From Rhizobium sp. RU20A (GTDB taxonomy: Bacteria; Pseudomonadota; Alphaproteobacteria; Rhizobiales; Rhizobiaceae), in assembly GCF_900155885.1 (NCBI RefSeq), contig NZ_FTMB01000009.1, positions 1 through 64,000 on the forward strand: DNA of 64,000 bases, read 5' to 3'. Each line of letters starts with the position of its first letter. Positions within the stretch are counted from its first letter, which is position 1. The notes under the pieces were generated by a model, which was given only the letters and a program-made list of their open reading frames with translations, was not told the origin of the DNA and searched no databases. Made by a program: the position numbers and the translations under genes. This document shows, piece by piece, positions 1-9,412 of this stretch.

Positions 1-140
1 ACGTCGGAAAGGTTTGAAAATGATGCGCATTTCCTGCACCTTCCCTCCTACCCAGACGCAAAATTGACCTTGCAGAACACCTATCCTGATCGGGTTTTGA
101 CCCTAAGACTTGTGCGATTCCCGCAAATCACACCATAATA

Positions 141-173
141 GCGGCAGATCGGCCCCGTGGCCGAAATTGCCGC
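141..173. promoter_or_regulatory. Imperfect inverted repeat upstream of repA-1 (candidate RepA operator)
   Basis: The left arm GCGGCAGATCGGCC (141-154) and right arm GGCCGAAATTGCCGC (159-173) are complementary apart from a one-base bulge and a few central mismatches. It ends 20 bases before the repA start. The second repA also has a long imperfect palindrome directly upstream. RepA proteins of this family are known to repress their own operon, so this is a plausible operator, but binding is inferred. Confidence 0.45.
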
Positions 174-192
174 CAGAACCCGGTGAGACACC

Positions 193-1389
193 ATGCAGCA
201 CTTTCCCGCCCTGCCCGCCTTCGAATTCGACGACAAGATCCTGAACCAGGGTGCGGAGATTTCCCGCAAGCTCGACCAGTTGCGTCTTGAAAAGTTTCCG
301 CCGAATGCGCGCAAGACGCTCAGGCAGTTTTCCATGGCGGAAGTCGCCCATTACCTCGGCGTCAGCCCCAACAATCTCAAGCGCCTGCATCTGGAGGGCA
401 AGGGCCCGGTGCCGACGACGGCGTCGGGCGGGCGGCGCTTCTACACGGCCGAGCAGATGCAGGAACTGCGCCTCTTCCTCGATCGCACCGGCAAGGCGGA
501 GGCGAAGAAATACGTGCCGCACCGCAAGCCCGGCGACAAGCTGCAGGTGATCGCCGTCGTCAATTTCAAGGGCGGCAGCGGCAAGACGACGACCACGGCC
601 CACCTCGCCCAGCATCTGGCGCTGACCGGCCACCGCGTGCTCGCCGTCGATCTCGACCCGCAGGCCTCGCTCTCGGCCCTGCACGGTTTCCAGCCGGAGC
701 TCGATCGAAATCCCTCGCTCTACGATGCGATCCGCTACGACGAGCAGCGCAAGGCGATCGCCGATATCGTCATGCCCACCAATTTTCCAGGCCTCGACAT
801 TATCCCGGCCAATCTCGAGCTGCAGGAATACGAGTATGACACGCCGCTCGCCATGCAGGGCGGCGGCGAGGGGCGGCGCTTCTTCACCCGCTTCGGCAAG
901 GCGCTGGCGGAGCTGGACGAGCGCTACGATGTGGTGGTGGTCGATTGCCCGCCGCAGCTCGGCTACCTCACCCTGACGGCGCTGACGGCGGCGACCTCGG
1001 TTCTCATCACCGTGCATCCGCAGATGCTCGACCTCATGTCCATGTCGCAATTCCTGCTGATGCTCGGCAACATCACCCGCACCATCAAGCAGGCCGGCGC
1101 CGATGTGCGCATGGACTGGCTGCGCTATCTCATCACCCGCTACGAGCCGCAGGATGTGCCGCAGGTGCAGATGCTCGGTTTCATGCAGTCGATGTTCGCC
1201 GAAGAGATCCTGAAAAGCCCGATGCTGAAGACCACGGCGATTTCCGATGCGGGCCTCACCAAGCAGACGCTCTACGAGGTTGACCGCGCCGCCTTCACGC
1301 GCGAAACCTATGACCGCGCCATCGAATGCATGGATGCGGTGAATTTCGAGATTCAGGGGCTCATTCACCGGGTCTGGGGACGGCTTTGA
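193..1389 (+). CDS. repA: Plasmid partitioning protein RepA (ParA-type ATPase), first copy
   Basis: This is a ParA-family ATPase of the repABC type, which segregates the replicon together with RepB and usually represses its own operon. The 398-residue protein has an N-terminal MerR-like helix-turn-helix region (about residues 40-95, ending in GGRRFYT) typical of RepA. The deviant Walker A motif KGGSGKTTT starts at residue 126, followed by the VDLDPQASL strand and the VVVDCPPQLGYLT Walker B region. The ATG at 193 gives the family's usual length. It is followed 80 bases later by repB, but no repC follows. The copy at 25.5 kb encodes a clearly homologous but diverged protein of the same length, so this is not a recent duplication. 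Confidence 0.95.
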   Translation: MQHFPALPAFEFDDKILNQGAEISRKLDQLRLEKFPPNARKTLRQFSMAEVAHYLGVSPNNLKRLHLEGKGPVPTTASGGRRFYTAEQMQELRLFLDRTGKAEAKKYVPHRKPGDKLQVIAVVNFKGGSGKTTTTAHLAQHLALTGHRVLAVDLDPQASLSALHGFQPELDRNPSLYDAIRYDEQRKAIADIVMPTNFPGLDIIPANLELQEYEYDTPLAMQGGGEGRRFFTRFGKALAELDERYDVVVVDCPPQLGYLTLTALTAATSVLITVHPQMLDLMSMSQFLLMLGNITRTIKQAGADVRMDWLRYLITRYEPQDVPQVQMLGFMQSMFAEEILKSPMLKTTAISDAGLTKQTLYEVDRAAFTRETYDRAIECMDAVNFEIQGLIHRVWGRL

Positions 1390-1401
1390 CGGACGTGCGG
1401 T

Positions 1402-1417
1402 GTTGACGGCCGTAAAA
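1402..1417. promoter_or_regulatory. Candidate parS centromere site between repA-1 and repB-1
   Basis: The 16-mer GTTGACGGCCGTAAAA fits the repABC parS consensus as I recall it (GTTNNCNGCNGNNAAC) at every fixed position except the last base. It has a perfect ACGGCCGT core. The repA-repB gap is a known parS location in repABC replicons. RepB binding is inferred. Confidence 0.45.
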
Positions 1418-1469
1418 ACGGGTTATTTCGGAAGAGATTTCAAGGAATTAGACGGAGAGGAAACGCGGC

Positions 1470-2447
1470 ATGGCGCGCAAGAACCCCTTTGCCAACGTGA
1501 TGGACGACAAGCCGGCCGAGGAGGGCCGCGTGGCGCTCGACTATACGATCAAGGGCGCCTCGAAGTCGATCCTCAGTTCCATCAACGAGATGGCCTCCCA
1601 GGCCGACAAGCTGCTGGAAGGCGAGACGGTGGTGGAGATCGCCCCCGCCGACATCGACGTCTCCTTCGTGCGCGACCGCATGGCGGATGACGATGCCGAG
1701 TTCGAGGCGCTGGTGGAGGCGATCCGCGAGCGCGGCCAGGACAGTCCCGTGCTGCTGCGCCCGCATCCGTCGAAGCCCGGCCGCTACATGGTGGTCTTCG
1801 GCCATCGCCGTGTGCGCGCCGCCGCGCGGCTGGAGCGCAAGGTGCGTGCCGTCATCAAGCAGATGGATGACCGCGCCCATGTGATCGCCCAGGGGCAGGA
1901 AAATTCGGCCCGCGCCAATCTCTCCTTCATCGAGCGCGCCGTCTTTGCCGAGCGGGTCGCGCGCCTTGCCTATGACAATGACAACCGCGTGGTGATGACG
2001 GCGCTGGCGGTGGATCGCAGCACGCTCTCCAAGATGCTCTCCGTCACCGCCATTCCCGGCGACGTGCTGGAGGCGATCGGCGCTGCCAAGGGCATCGGCC
2101 GTGACCGCTGGTACGAGATGAAACAGTTGCTCGAAAAGCCGGCGCGGCTGGAGGAGGCGAGGGCGGTGCTTTCAGGCGCCGAGATGACGGCGCTTTCGAG
2201 CGACGAGCGCTTCAACCGGCTGATGACGGTTCTGAAGGCCTCCAGCAAGCCGTCGAGGGTAAAACCCGCCGTCAAAAGCCGCAGCTGGGCCGCCGACGAC
2301 AAGGGCGTTGCCGCCGACATCACCTCCGACGGCCGCCGCTTCACCCTGGCGCTCAAGGCCCGCGACGCCACCGATTTCGGCGATTTCCTCGCCGACCGCC
2401 TGCCGGAGCTGTACACGGCGTTTCGCAAGGAGAAGGGCGGGGCGTGA
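1470..2447 (+). CDS. repB: Plasmid partitioning protein RepB (ParB-type), first copy
   Basis: This is a ParB-family DNA-binding protein that should bind parS and act with RepA in segregation. The 325-residue protein has the ParB box GHRRVRAAARLE at residue 111 and the ENSARANLSFIERA segment at about 144-157. A helix-turn-helix region follows (DRSTLSKMLS), and the RepB C-terminal domain ends near the stop. The start MARKNPFANV matches the family style, with AGAGGAAA upstream as ribosome binding site. It forms an operon with repA-1. The downstream region holds a palindromic repeat and a convergent MarR gene instead of the expected ctRNA gene and repC, so this cassette can partition but not initiate replication by itself. 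Confidence 0.95.
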   Translation: MARKNPFANVMDDKPAEEGRVALDYTIKGASKSILSSINEMASQADKLLEGETVVEIAPADIDVSFVRDRMADDDAEFEALVEAIRERGQDSPVLLRPHPSKPGRYMVVFGHRRVRAAARLERKVRAVIKQMDDRAHVIAQGQENSARANLSFIERAVFAERVARLAYDNDNRVVMTALAVDRSTLSKMLSVTAIPGDVLEAIGAAKGIGRDRWYEMKQLLEKPARLEEARAVLSGAEMTALSSDERFNRLMTVLKASSKPSRVKPAVKSRSWAADDKGVAADITSDGRRFTLALKARDATDFGDFLADRLPELYTAFRKEKGGA

Positions 2448-2510
2448 CGGGGGCGGTCGATCGTGGATGCCGCACAGTTTCGGCGTCGCCGTTGCAGCCC
2501 TCACCTTCTC

Positions 2511-2596
2511 CGTCATCCTCGGGCTTGACCCGAGGATCCATGCCGCCCCCTGCGCCCTTGGCTGTGGATCCTCGGCTCGGTGGCCGAGGATGACGG
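2511..2596. repeat. Family A palindromic repeat (CGTCATCC...GGATGACG)
   Basis: This large imperfect inverted repeat begins CGTCATCCTCGGGCTTGACC and ends CGAGGATGACG, and can fold into one long hairpin. The same element occurs at 42529-42642, 44942-45028 and 51256-51343. Together with a half copy near 2678-2712, it fills the otherwise gene-free stretch between repB-1 and the MarR gene (2448-2806). Such elements are common in intergenic regions of rhizobia. Confidence 0.85.
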
Positions 2597-2806
2597 CGTG
2601 TGGGGTGGCGGGGCTCCCCGATCGCGGACGCTGCGAGGATCTCGTGGCCCGTCTATGACAGCCGGCTCTCCCTTTGTCCCGTCATCTTGGGCCTCGAACC
2701 GACGACCGAGGCGGCCGTTCCAAAGCCCCCCGTTAACCCCCGGTTAACCATAAGCCTCCGCGCAGGCCGTGCCACGCGGCAGGGGAGGGCCCCCGCCTGC
2801 CTGCCG

Positions 2807-3328
2807 TTAGTCCTCGTCGCTCTCGTCGCCCGAGAGGTGGTTGCGGGTGGATTGCTTGACGAGTCCGACATGGGTCAGAAGGCCGGCGATGACGATGGGG
2901 TCGACATCAACCATCATCTCCTTCAGCCAGTTCTCGTGCGCCTCGGCCATGGCCTCGAAGGTGGTGCGTCCCTTTTCCGTCAGCCAGGCGACGATAACGC
3001 GGCGATCCTCCGGCAGGCGCTCGCGCCTCACCAGCCCGTCCGCCTCCAGGCGCTCGACAAGGCCGGTGACGTTGCCATTGGTGACCATGGTGCGCTTGGA
3101 GAGTTCGCCGAGCCTCAGGCCATCCTTTTCGCGGTAGAGCTGCGAGAGCAGGTCGAATTGCGGAAGCGTCGCGCCGAATTCGCGGCGCAGGCGCCGGCGG
3201 ATTTCCTGGGACATGAGCTTGGTGGTGGACAGCAGCCGCAGCCACAGCCGAAGCTCGGGCTTCTTGCCTTCCTGCGTATCGTGGACGACGGCCTCGAGGT
3301 CGAATCCCGGCACTTCATTTCCCTTCAT
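2807..3328 (-). CDS. MarR family transcriptional regulator
   Basis: This is a winged-helix repressor of the MarR family; its ligand is not evident. The 173-residue protein has the recognition helix region around LGELSKRTMVTNGNVTGLVE. The family wing follows, with the pattern LVRRERLPEDRRVIVAWLTEKG, where the DRR motif is diagnostic. The reading frame extends upstream to a TTG at 3430, but that codon lies inside a 14-base palindrome. I therefore prefer the ATG at 3328, which starts MKGNEV. It is transcribed towards repB-1 and lies just upstream of the pntB end. Its target is unknown; autoregulation through the upstream palindrome is likely. Confidence 0.85.
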   Translation of the reverse strand: MKGNEVPGFDLEAVVHDTQEGKKPELRLWLRLLSTTKLMSQEIRRRLRREFGATLPQFDLLSQLYREKDGLRLGELSKRTMVTNGNVTGLVERLEADGLVRRERLPEDRRVIVAWLTEKGRTTFEAMAEAHENWLKEMMVDVDPIVIAGLLTHVGLVKQSTRNHLSGDESDED

Positions 3329-3417
3329 CTGGCCCGGCCCGTGCTCGTTCCGGCGGGCCGCAGCCACCGATCCAAAGCCCGGCTGGTCACCGCATGGCGA
3401 TCTCTTACCCAAGCAAA

Positions 3418-3431
3418 CTTGAACGTTCAAG
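3418..3431. promoter_or_regulatory. 14-bp perfect palindrome, candidate MarR operator
   Basis: CTTGAACGTTCAAG is a perfect palindrome 90 bases upstream of the preferred MarR start. MarR proteins bind palindromes of about this size in their own promoters. The role as operator is inferred from position. Confidence 0.55.
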
Positions 3432-3474
3432 GATCGACCGGGGCGGGGAGGGCGAAAGGGTAAGTGGTCGTCAA

Positions 3475-3510
3475 CAAAAAGCCCCGGGGATCTCTTGGGA
3501 TCGCCGGGGC
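3475..3510 (-). terminator. Rho-independent terminator of pntAB
   Basis: On the minus strand, GCCCCGGCGATC pairs with GATCCCCGGGGC across a five-base loop and is followed by TTTTTG. It lies 35 bases after the pntB stop. Confidence 0.85.
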
Positions 3511-3544
3511 CCTGTTCGGTCTGCGCGGTCCGGATGCGGCCGTA

Positions 3545-5047
3545 TCAGTCGATCAGCGGCAGCAGCTCGCTGACGGACTTCTTGGCATCGCCATAGAACA
3601 TGCGGGTGTTCTCCTTGAAGAACAGCGGGTTCTCGATGCCGGAATAGCCGGTGCCCTGGCCGCGCTTGGAGACGATGACGAGCTTGGCCTTCCACACCTC
3701 AAGCACCGGCATGCCGGCGATGGGCGAGTTCGGGTCGTCCTGGGCGGCCGGGTTGACGATGTCGTTGGAGCCGATGACGATGACGACATCCGTTTCCGGG
3801 AAGTCCTCGTTGATCTCGTCCATTTCCAGCACGATGTCGTAGGGCACCTTGGCTTCGGCGAGCAGCACGTTCATGTGGCCGGGCAGGCGCCCCGCGACGG
3901 GGTGGATGGCGAAGCGGACGGTCTTGCCGGCGGCGCGCAGCTTGCGCGTCAGTTCGGACACCGCAGCTTGAGCCTGCGCCACCGCCATGCCGTAGCCGGG
4001 CACGATGATCACGCTGTCGGCTTCCTTCAGGGCCGATGCCACGCCGTCGGTATCGATCGCCACCTGCTCGCCGGTGATTTCCATCGCCGGACCCGTGGTG
4101 CCGCCGAAACCGCCGAGAATGACGGAGACGAAGGAGCGGTTCATCGCCTTGCACATGATGTAGGAGAGGATGGCGCCGGAGGAGCCGACCAGCGCGCCGG
4201 TGACGATCAGGAGATCGTTCGACAGCGAGAAACCGATGGCCGCCGCCGCCCAGCCGGAATAGCTGTTCAGCATGGAGACCACGACCGGCATGTCGGCACC
4301 ACCGATGCCCATGATCAGGTGATAGCCGATGAAGAGCGCCAGCAGCGTCATCAGGATCAGCGTCCAGCTGCCGGCGCCATTGAAATAAAGCACGAGCAGC
4401 AGCAGCGAGCCGATGGCGGCGCCGGCGTTCAAGAGGTGGCCGCCGGGCAGCTTCGTCGCCTTGCCGTCGATCTTGCCGGCCAGCTTGCCATAGGCGACGA
4501 CCGAGCCGGTGAAGGTGACGGCGCCGATGAAGACGCCGAGGAAGACCTCGATCTTCAGCACCGAGAGTTCCGGCAGGGTCTTCTGCGCGACCTTCAGCGC
4601 AAAGCCGTGGAAGTCGGCGAAGAGGTTCGGCTGGCCGAGGGTGGCCGCGCAGTCAATGGCGCTCATCAGGGGATCGCAGCCCGCGATGCCCGCACCCGAC
4701 AGCGTCGAGGCGATGCGCCACATCTCGATTTCGGCATTGAAGCCGATGAAGACGGCGGCAAGGCCGACGAGGGAATGCATGGCGGCAACGAGCTGAGGCA
4801 TTTCCGTCATCTGCACGCGCTGGGCGACGACCCAGCCGATCGCGCCGCCGATGACGATCATGGCGAGCGAGACGCCCCAGTTGCCGGCACCGGGCCCGTA
4901 GAGGGTCGCGGCTACGGCGAGCGCCATGCCGACGATGCCGTACCAGACGGCGCGCTTGGCGCTTTCCTGGCCGGAGAGGCCGCCGAGCGAGAGGATGAAG
5001 AGAACGGCCGAGACCACATAGGCCGCTGTGGTGAATCCGTATTCCAT
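3545..5047 (-). CDS. pntB: NAD(P) transhydrogenase subunit beta PntB
   Basis: This is the beta subunit of the membrane-bound proton-translocating transhydrogenase, which reduces NADP+ with NADH using the proton gradient. The 500-residue protein begins with about eight hydrophobic segments (residues 5-260). It ends with the soluble NADP-binding domain, visible as [15 protein letters not shown] and [20 protein letters not shown], and a final [16 protein letters not shown] segment typical of PntB. It is a little longer than the usual 460-470 residues. It starts 17 bases after the pntA stop in the same operon and ends at a strong terminator. Confidence 0.96.
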   Translation of the reverse strand: MEYGFTTAAYVVSAVLFILSLGGLSGQESAKRAVWYGIVGMALAVAATLYGPGAGNWGVSLAMIVIGGAIGWVVAQRVQMTEMPQLVAAMHSLVGLAAVFIGFNAEIEMWRIASTLSGAGIAGCDPLMSAIDCAATLGQPNLFADFHGFALKVAQKTLPELSVLKIEVFLGVFIGAVTFTGSVVAYGKLAGKIDGKATKLPGGHLLNAGAAIGSLLLLVLYFNGAGSWTLILMTLLALFIGYHLIMGIGGADMPVVVSMLNSYSGWAAAAIGFSLSNDLLIVTGALVGSSGAILSYIMCKAMNRSFVSVILGGFGGTTGPAMEITGEQVAIDTDGVASALKEADSVIIVPGYGMAVAQAQAAVSELTRKLRAAGKTVRFAIHPVAGRLPGHMNVLLAEAKVPYDIVLEMDEINEDFPETDVVIVIGSNDIVNPAAQDDPNSPIAGMPVLEVWKAKLVIVSKRGQGTGYSGIENPLFFKENTRMFYGDAKKSVSELLPLID

Positions 5048-5064
5048 AGGTCTACTCCCCCGGC

Positions 5065-6639
5065 TCAGGACTTCTGGAACATGGCGAGCATGCGCCGCGT
5101 CACCATGAAACCGCCGACGATGTTGATGCCTGCCATCAGCACGGAGAGGGCGGCAAGGATGATCACCAGCCAGTTGCCGGAGCCGATCTGCATCAGGGCC
5201 CCGAGGATGATGATGGAGGAGATGGCATTGGTGATGGCCATCAGCGGCGTGTGCAGCGAATGGCTGACATTCCAGATGACCTGGAAGCCGATGAAGCAGG
5301 AGAGCACGAAGACGATGAAATGGCTCATGAAGCTGGCCGGCGCATAGAGGCCGGCGAGGAGGATCAGCGCGCCGCCGCCGGCGAGCATCATCACCTGGCT
5401 GCGGGTCTGCGCCTTGAAGGCGGCGATCTCGCGGGCCCGCTTTTCCTCCGGCGTCAGTTCCTTCACCTTCTCCTTCGGCTTGGCGGCCGCGATCGCCTGG
5501 ATCTTCGGCGGCGGCGGCGGGAAGGTGATGGCGCCCTCATGCGTCACGGTCGCGCCGCGGATCACGTCGTCTTCCATGTTGTGGACGACAGCGCCGTCCT
5601 TGGCCGGCGTGAGGTCGCTCATCATGTGGCGGATGTTGGTGGAATAGAGCGTCGAGGCCTGCGCGGCCATGCGGCTCGGGAAATCGGTATAGCCGATGAC
5701 GATGACGCCGCTGTCGGACACGACGCGCTGGTCGGGAACCGTCAGGTCGCAATTGCCGCCGCGCTCGGCGGCGAGGTCGATGATGACGGAGCCGGGCTTC
5801 ATCATCGCCACCATGTCGGCGAGCCAGAGCTTCGGCGCATCGCGGCCGGGAATGAGGGCGGTGGTGATGACGATATCGATCTGAGGCGCCAGCTCACGGA
5901 ACTTGGCGAGCTGCTTTTCCCGGAATTCGGGGGAGGAGGGGGCGGCATAGCCGCCGGTCGCTGCGCCGTCCTGGGCCGGGCCGTCGAAATCGAGGAAGAC
6001 GAATTCGGCGCCCATGCTCTCGATCTGTTCGGCGACTTCCGGGCGCACGTCGAAGGCATAGGTGATGGCGCCGAGCGAGGTGGCGGTGCCGATCGCGGCA
6101 AGACCCGCAACGCCCGCGCCGATGACCAGCACCTTGGCCGGCGGCACCTTGCCGGCGGCGGTCACCTGCCCGGTGAAGAAGCGGCCGAAATTGTTGCCGG
6201 CCTCGATGACGGCGCGGTAGCCGGCGATATTGGCCATGGAGGAGAGCGCGTCCATCTTCTGGGCGCGGGAGATGCGCGGCACCATGTCCATGGCGATCAC
6301 GCTGGCGCCGGTCTCCTTCGCCTGCTCCAGAAGCCCCTTGTTCTGGGCGGGGTAGAAGAAGGAAATCAGCGTCTTGCCAGCTGCAAGGCGGGCGACCTCG
6401 GCCGTCTCCGGCGGGCGCACCTTGGCGATGATGTCGGAGCCCGCATAGAGCGCCTCGGCGGTTTCGACCACGCTGACACCGGCGGCGCGATAGGCATCGT
6501 CGGAAAACCCGGCTGCCTTGCCTGCGCCCGCCTCGATCAGGCAGCTGTGGCCGAGCTTTTGCAGTTGCAGCGCGCTGTCCGGCGTCATGGCGACGCGCGC
6601 CTCACCCGGATAGAGCTCCTTCGGTGTTCCGATCTTCAT
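5065..6639 (-). CDS. pntA: NAD(P) transhydrogenase subunit alpha PntA
   Basis: This is the alpha subunit of the transhydrogenase; it binds NAD(H) and contributes membrane helices. The 524-residue protein starts [20 protein letters not shown]. It has the Rossmann motif [20 protein letters not shown] in the middle, then a charged linker ([16 protein letters not shown]), and at least four C-terminal hydrophobic segments. It is therefore the fused full-length type rather than the split PntAA/PntAB type found in some alphaproteobacteria. The ATG at 6639 is preceded by GGAGG with a seven-base gap. The frame is open further upstream, but without a comparable ribosome site. Confidence 0.96.
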   Translation of the reverse strand: MKIGTPKELYPGEARVAMTPDSALQLQKLGHSCLIEAGAGKAAGFSDDAYRAAGVSVVETAEALYAGSDIIAKVRPPETAEVARLAAGKTLISFFYPAQNKGLLEQAKETGASVIAMDMVPRISRAQKMDALSSMANIAGYRAVIEAGNNFGRFFTGQVTAAGKVPPAKVLVIGAGVAGLAAIGTATSLGAITYAFDVRPEVAEQIESMGAEFVFLDFDGPAQDGAATGGYAAPSSPEFREKQLAKFRELAPQIDIVITTALIPGRDAPKLWLADMVAMMKPGSVIIDLAAERGGNCDLTVPDQRVVSDSGVIVIGYTDFPSRMAAQASTLYSTNIRHMMSDLTPAKDGAVVHNMEDDVIRGATVTHEGAITFPPPPPKIQAIAAAKPKEKVKELTPEEKRAREIAAFKAQTRSQVMMLAGGGALILLAGLYAPASFMSHFIVFVLSCFIGFQVIWNVSHSLHTPLMAITNAISSIIILGALMQIGSGNWLVIILAALSVLMAGINIVGGFMVTRRMLAMFQKS

Positions 6640-7097
6640 ATGAAACCTCCATTCCTGCGATGATGTTCTGGCGATCCGTTTCCGGAGCGGCTGTGCATGG
6701 TGCTGTGCGCGCGGGAAAGCCTCTGCCGCTCGGGACAGCGCACCGGACACAGGCGCGGGTCAGCAGGCGAAAGCCCTGCACCGATGCAAGCCATCCGGAA
6801 CATCCTCCCCGTGCCGGCTCCCCCCGGCATCTTTTCCTGCGGTCTGCGAGCCATCCCCCTGGCAGTTCCAGCCCCGACAATCCCCCGTTATCGCATCGTC
6901 CACAAATGGCAAGGCCGCCGGCAGCCCAATATGACCACTATTTCAAACTTAAACGATTTAATCCCTCGTCAGGGACGATAGAGGAGAACAGCAGGCCTGA
7001 ACAGCCAGCCGCGCCGCGTCCGGGATAGAAAATGGCGCATCGGCGCAACAAAACAGGTTTGACTTTCCTGCGGAAGCGCCAGCCTCGGCCGATTGGC
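6640..7097. other. Intergenic region, no gene recognised
   Basis: About 460 bases lie between the divergent end of the LacI gene and the pntA start. Short open frames exist on both strands but show no recognisable protein and no ribosome sites. The pntAB promoter on the minus strand must lie here; I could not single out a convincing -35/-10 pair. Confidence 0.6.
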
Positions 7098-8144
7098 TCA
7101 CGACTTGTCCGCTGCGCGCGCCGTCGATTGCCGGGGGATGAGGGTCGGGGCGCTCATGCGGATGCGGTCCTCGCCCGACGTCGCCCCATGGGTCAGGAGA
7201 TCCAGTGCCTGGGAGGCGATCTGCTCGAAAGGCACGCGCACGCTCGTCAGGGGCGTCGGCAGGTGGCTGACGATCGGGATGTCATTGTAGCCGACCACGG
7301 AGACGGCTTCGGGAACGGAAAGCCCCAGACGCGACAGGCAGGAGAGGGCGCCGATGGCCGTGTTGTCGTTCACCGCAAAGATGGCGGTCGGCGGTTCGTC
7401 GCGGCGCATCAGCTGTTCGGCAGCATGCGCGCCGGCATCGATACCGAAACTCGACGGGATGACCATGGCCGGGTCAAGCCCAAGGCCGGCTTCCGCCAGC
7501 GCTTGCCGACAGCCTTCGACACGCCGGCGGCTGCTGGAGGCGTAGGCAGGGCCGGCAATGACGCCAATCCGGCGGTGGCCAAGATCCAGCAGGTGCCGTG
7601 CGGCAAGGTATCCCCCCAGCCGGTCGTCGCCGATGGCCGACAGGTTGCGTCCGTCGGTGCGCAGGGCCAGCACGAAGGGAATGCCGCGGGCCACGAGTTC
7701 ATCGGGAAAATCGTCCCCGTCGCGCGCCGTCGACAGCACCAGACCATCGACGCCGCGCTTCAGAAGCGATTCGGCCGCCAGCCGGTCCGCTTCCGGCCGG
7801 TCGTCCGTGGTGGCGACGATCGCAAAGCGCCCGTTGCGGCTGCAGGCCGTGGCGAGCGCCTCGTAGAGCATCGCCATGACCGTATCGGTCAAGCGGGGCA
7901 CGATGACGCCGATGGTCAGCGTATTGCCGCGCCGCAGGCTGGCGGCCGAGACATCGCGCACATAGCCCATCCTTTCGGCGATCTGACGGACCCGGCGGGC
8001 CGTCTCATTGTCCGAGCGCGGCAGGCGCTCGTCGAGAATGCGCGAAACGGTGGATTTCGAGACGCCCGCTGCCAGTGCAACGTCGATGATGGTGACTCGG
8101 CCCTGCCGGCCGACGTCATCCGGTTTGCTGTCGATATCGCTCAT
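7098..8144 (-). CDS. LacI family transcriptional regulator
   Basis: This is a LacI/GalR-type repressor, most likely controlling the divergent enzyme-transporter operon. The 348-residue protein starts with a short polar leader. The LacI helix-turn-helix follows at about residues 17-45 (VTIIDVALAAGVSKSTVSRI). The periplasmic-binding-protein-like ligand domain begins with TIGVIVPRLTD and contains LDLGHRRIGVIAGP, the usual family signature. The divergent intergenic region holds a perfect GGGAACGTTCCC palindrome, the expected operator type. The effector is probably the substrate or product of the adjacent aldolase-family enzyme. Confidence 0.93.
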   Translation of the reverse strand: MSDIDSKPDDVGRQGRVTIIDVALAAGVSKSTVSRILDERLPRSDNETARRVRQIAERMGYVRDVSAASLRRGNTLTIGVIVPRLTDTVMAMLYEALATACSRNGRFAIVATTDDRPEADRLAAESLLKRGVDGLVLSTARDGDDFPDELVARGIPFVLALRTDGRNLSAIGDDRLGGYLAARHLLDLGHRRIGVIAGPAYASSSRRRVEGCRQALAEAGLGLDPAMVIPSSFGIDAGAHAAEQLMRRDEPPTAIFAVNDNTAIGALSCLSRLGLSVPEAVSVVGYNDIPIVSHLPTPLTSVRVPFEQIASQALDLLTHGATSGEDRIRMSAPTLIPRQSTARAADKS

Positions 8145-8233
8145 GTCATGCGGTCCTTCATGTCGTGCGGACCATGCAACAAATCGTGACGATCAAAAAG
8201 GGGGTTGAATCCCAGGATCTCCGAAACGATAGT

Positions 8234-8245
8234 GGGAACGTTCCC
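8234..8245. promoter_or_regulatory. GGGAACGTTCCC palindrome, candidate LacI operator
   Basis: This perfect 12-base palindrome with a central CG is the form bound by LacI-family proteins. It lies midway between the divergent LacI gene and the enzyme-transporter operon, so a single site could repress both. A second imperfect inverted repeat (GCTGATCCC / GGGAATCAGC) lies at 8261-8282. Confidence 0.65.
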
Positions 8246-8305
8246 GCTACCGATCCCAAAGCTGATCCCACAGGGAATCAGCCGCAGCCATGGAGGAGAT
8301 ATCCG

Positions 8306-9253
8306 ATGCAACCGATGGATCTGAGAGGTCTGAGCCCCGCCCCCGTCACCGCCTTTACCCGCGACGGCGAAGTCGACTATGCCGCCAATGCCCGCCTCGC
8401 GAAGTGGCTGGCCGGCATGGAGGGCGTAAAGAGCCTTGTCATTCTGGGACATGCCGGGGAGGGCACGTTCCTGACGGAAGAAGAGCGCCTCAAGCTCATC
8501 CACACCTATGTCGAGGCCGTCGACGGCGCGATCCCGATCATTGCCGGCATCACGGGCGAAGGCACCAAGGTTGCCGCCGAGGAAGCTCGCAAGTGCAAGG
8601 CTGCCGGTGCCACCGGCGCGCTGGTCTATCCGAACCACGGCTGGCTGCGCTTCGGCTACCAGAAGGGCGCACCGCAGGATCGCTACAAGGCGATCTGGCA
8701 GGAATCCGGCCTGCAGTGCATTCTCTTCCAGTACCCCGACGCCACCAAGGCGAGCTACGATCTCGACACGCAGCTGGCTATCGCCACCCAGGACGGTGTC
8801 GTCGCCACCAAGAACGGCGTGCGCAACATGAAGCGCTGGTATGTCGAGATCCCGGAACTCAAGAAGGCCAACCCGAACCTTCAGGTTCTGAGCTGCCATG
8901 ACGAGTGGCTGCTGCCGACCATGTTCGACGTCGATGGCCTCCTGGTGGGCTACGGCAACATTGCCCCCGAGCTTCTTCTCGATCTCATCGCCGCCGGCAA
9001 GGCGCAGGATTATCCCCGTGCCCGTGAGGTCTTCGAGCGGCTGCTGCCAATTACCCGCGCCGTCTACCACCGCGGCTCGCACATGGAAGGCACGGTTGCC
9101 CTCAAGCTCGGCCTCGTGCATCGCGGCCTCCTGGATCACGCCACGATCCGTGAGCCGCTGAAGAACCTCGGCGAAAAGGCGGAAGCCGAAATCTTCGCCG
9201 CCTTCGAAGCGGCCGGCATCAGCCGGGCCAGCGCGCTGCTCGCCGCAGAATGA
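8306..9253 (+). CDS. Dihydrodipicolinate synthase family protein (class I aldolase or dehydratase)
   Basis: This is a member of the DapA/NanA (beta/alpha)8 superfamily of Schiff-base lyases and dehydratases. The 315-residue protein has GHAGEGT at residues 48-54 (the phosphate or carboxylate-binding loop, GTTGE in DapA). It also has FQYPD at 141-145 (the catalytic Tyr region) and the Schiff-base lysine at about K169 in VVATKNG. The ATG at 8306 has GGAGGAG eight bases upstream. It is the first gene of an operon with an Nramp-like transporter under a LacI regulator. This suggests catabolism of a sugar acid or keto acid rather than lysine synthesis; the substrate cannot be read from the sequence. 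Confidence 0.9.
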   Translation: MQPMDLRGLSPAPVTAFTRDGEVDYAANARLAKWLAGMEGVKSLVILGHAGEGTFLTEEERLKLIHTYVEAVDGAIPIIAGITGEGTKVAAEEARKCKAAGATGALVYPNHGWLRFGYQKGAPQDRYKAIWQESGLQCILFQYPDATKASYDLDTQLAIATQDGVVATKNGVRNMKRWYVEIPELKKANPNLQVLSCHDEWLLPTMFDVDGLLVGYGNIAPELLLDLIAAGKAQDYPRAREVFERLLPITRAVYHRGSHMEGTVALKLGLVHRGLLDHATIREPLKNLGEKAEAEIFAAFEAAGISRASALLAAE

Positions 9254-9412
9254 TAGGGTGGCCCCGCAGCCGTGAGGAGGCTCGGGGCTACTCGGCTCGC
9301 TTCTGACAGGGGATCGGCGCGAGACGCGGCAATCCCCTGCCAGGCTAACGTGACGCCGCCGTACCATTCCGGAGGACGAAGGGTGCGCGCGCAAGAGGAG
9401 GAGGACACGCCC

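Noticed and set aside
2600-6663. Long open frames on the plus strand opposite the MarR, pntB and pntA genes.
   Set aside because: They are mirror frames of real genes in GC-rich DNA, with His/Arg/Asp-rich low-complexity translations and no domains.
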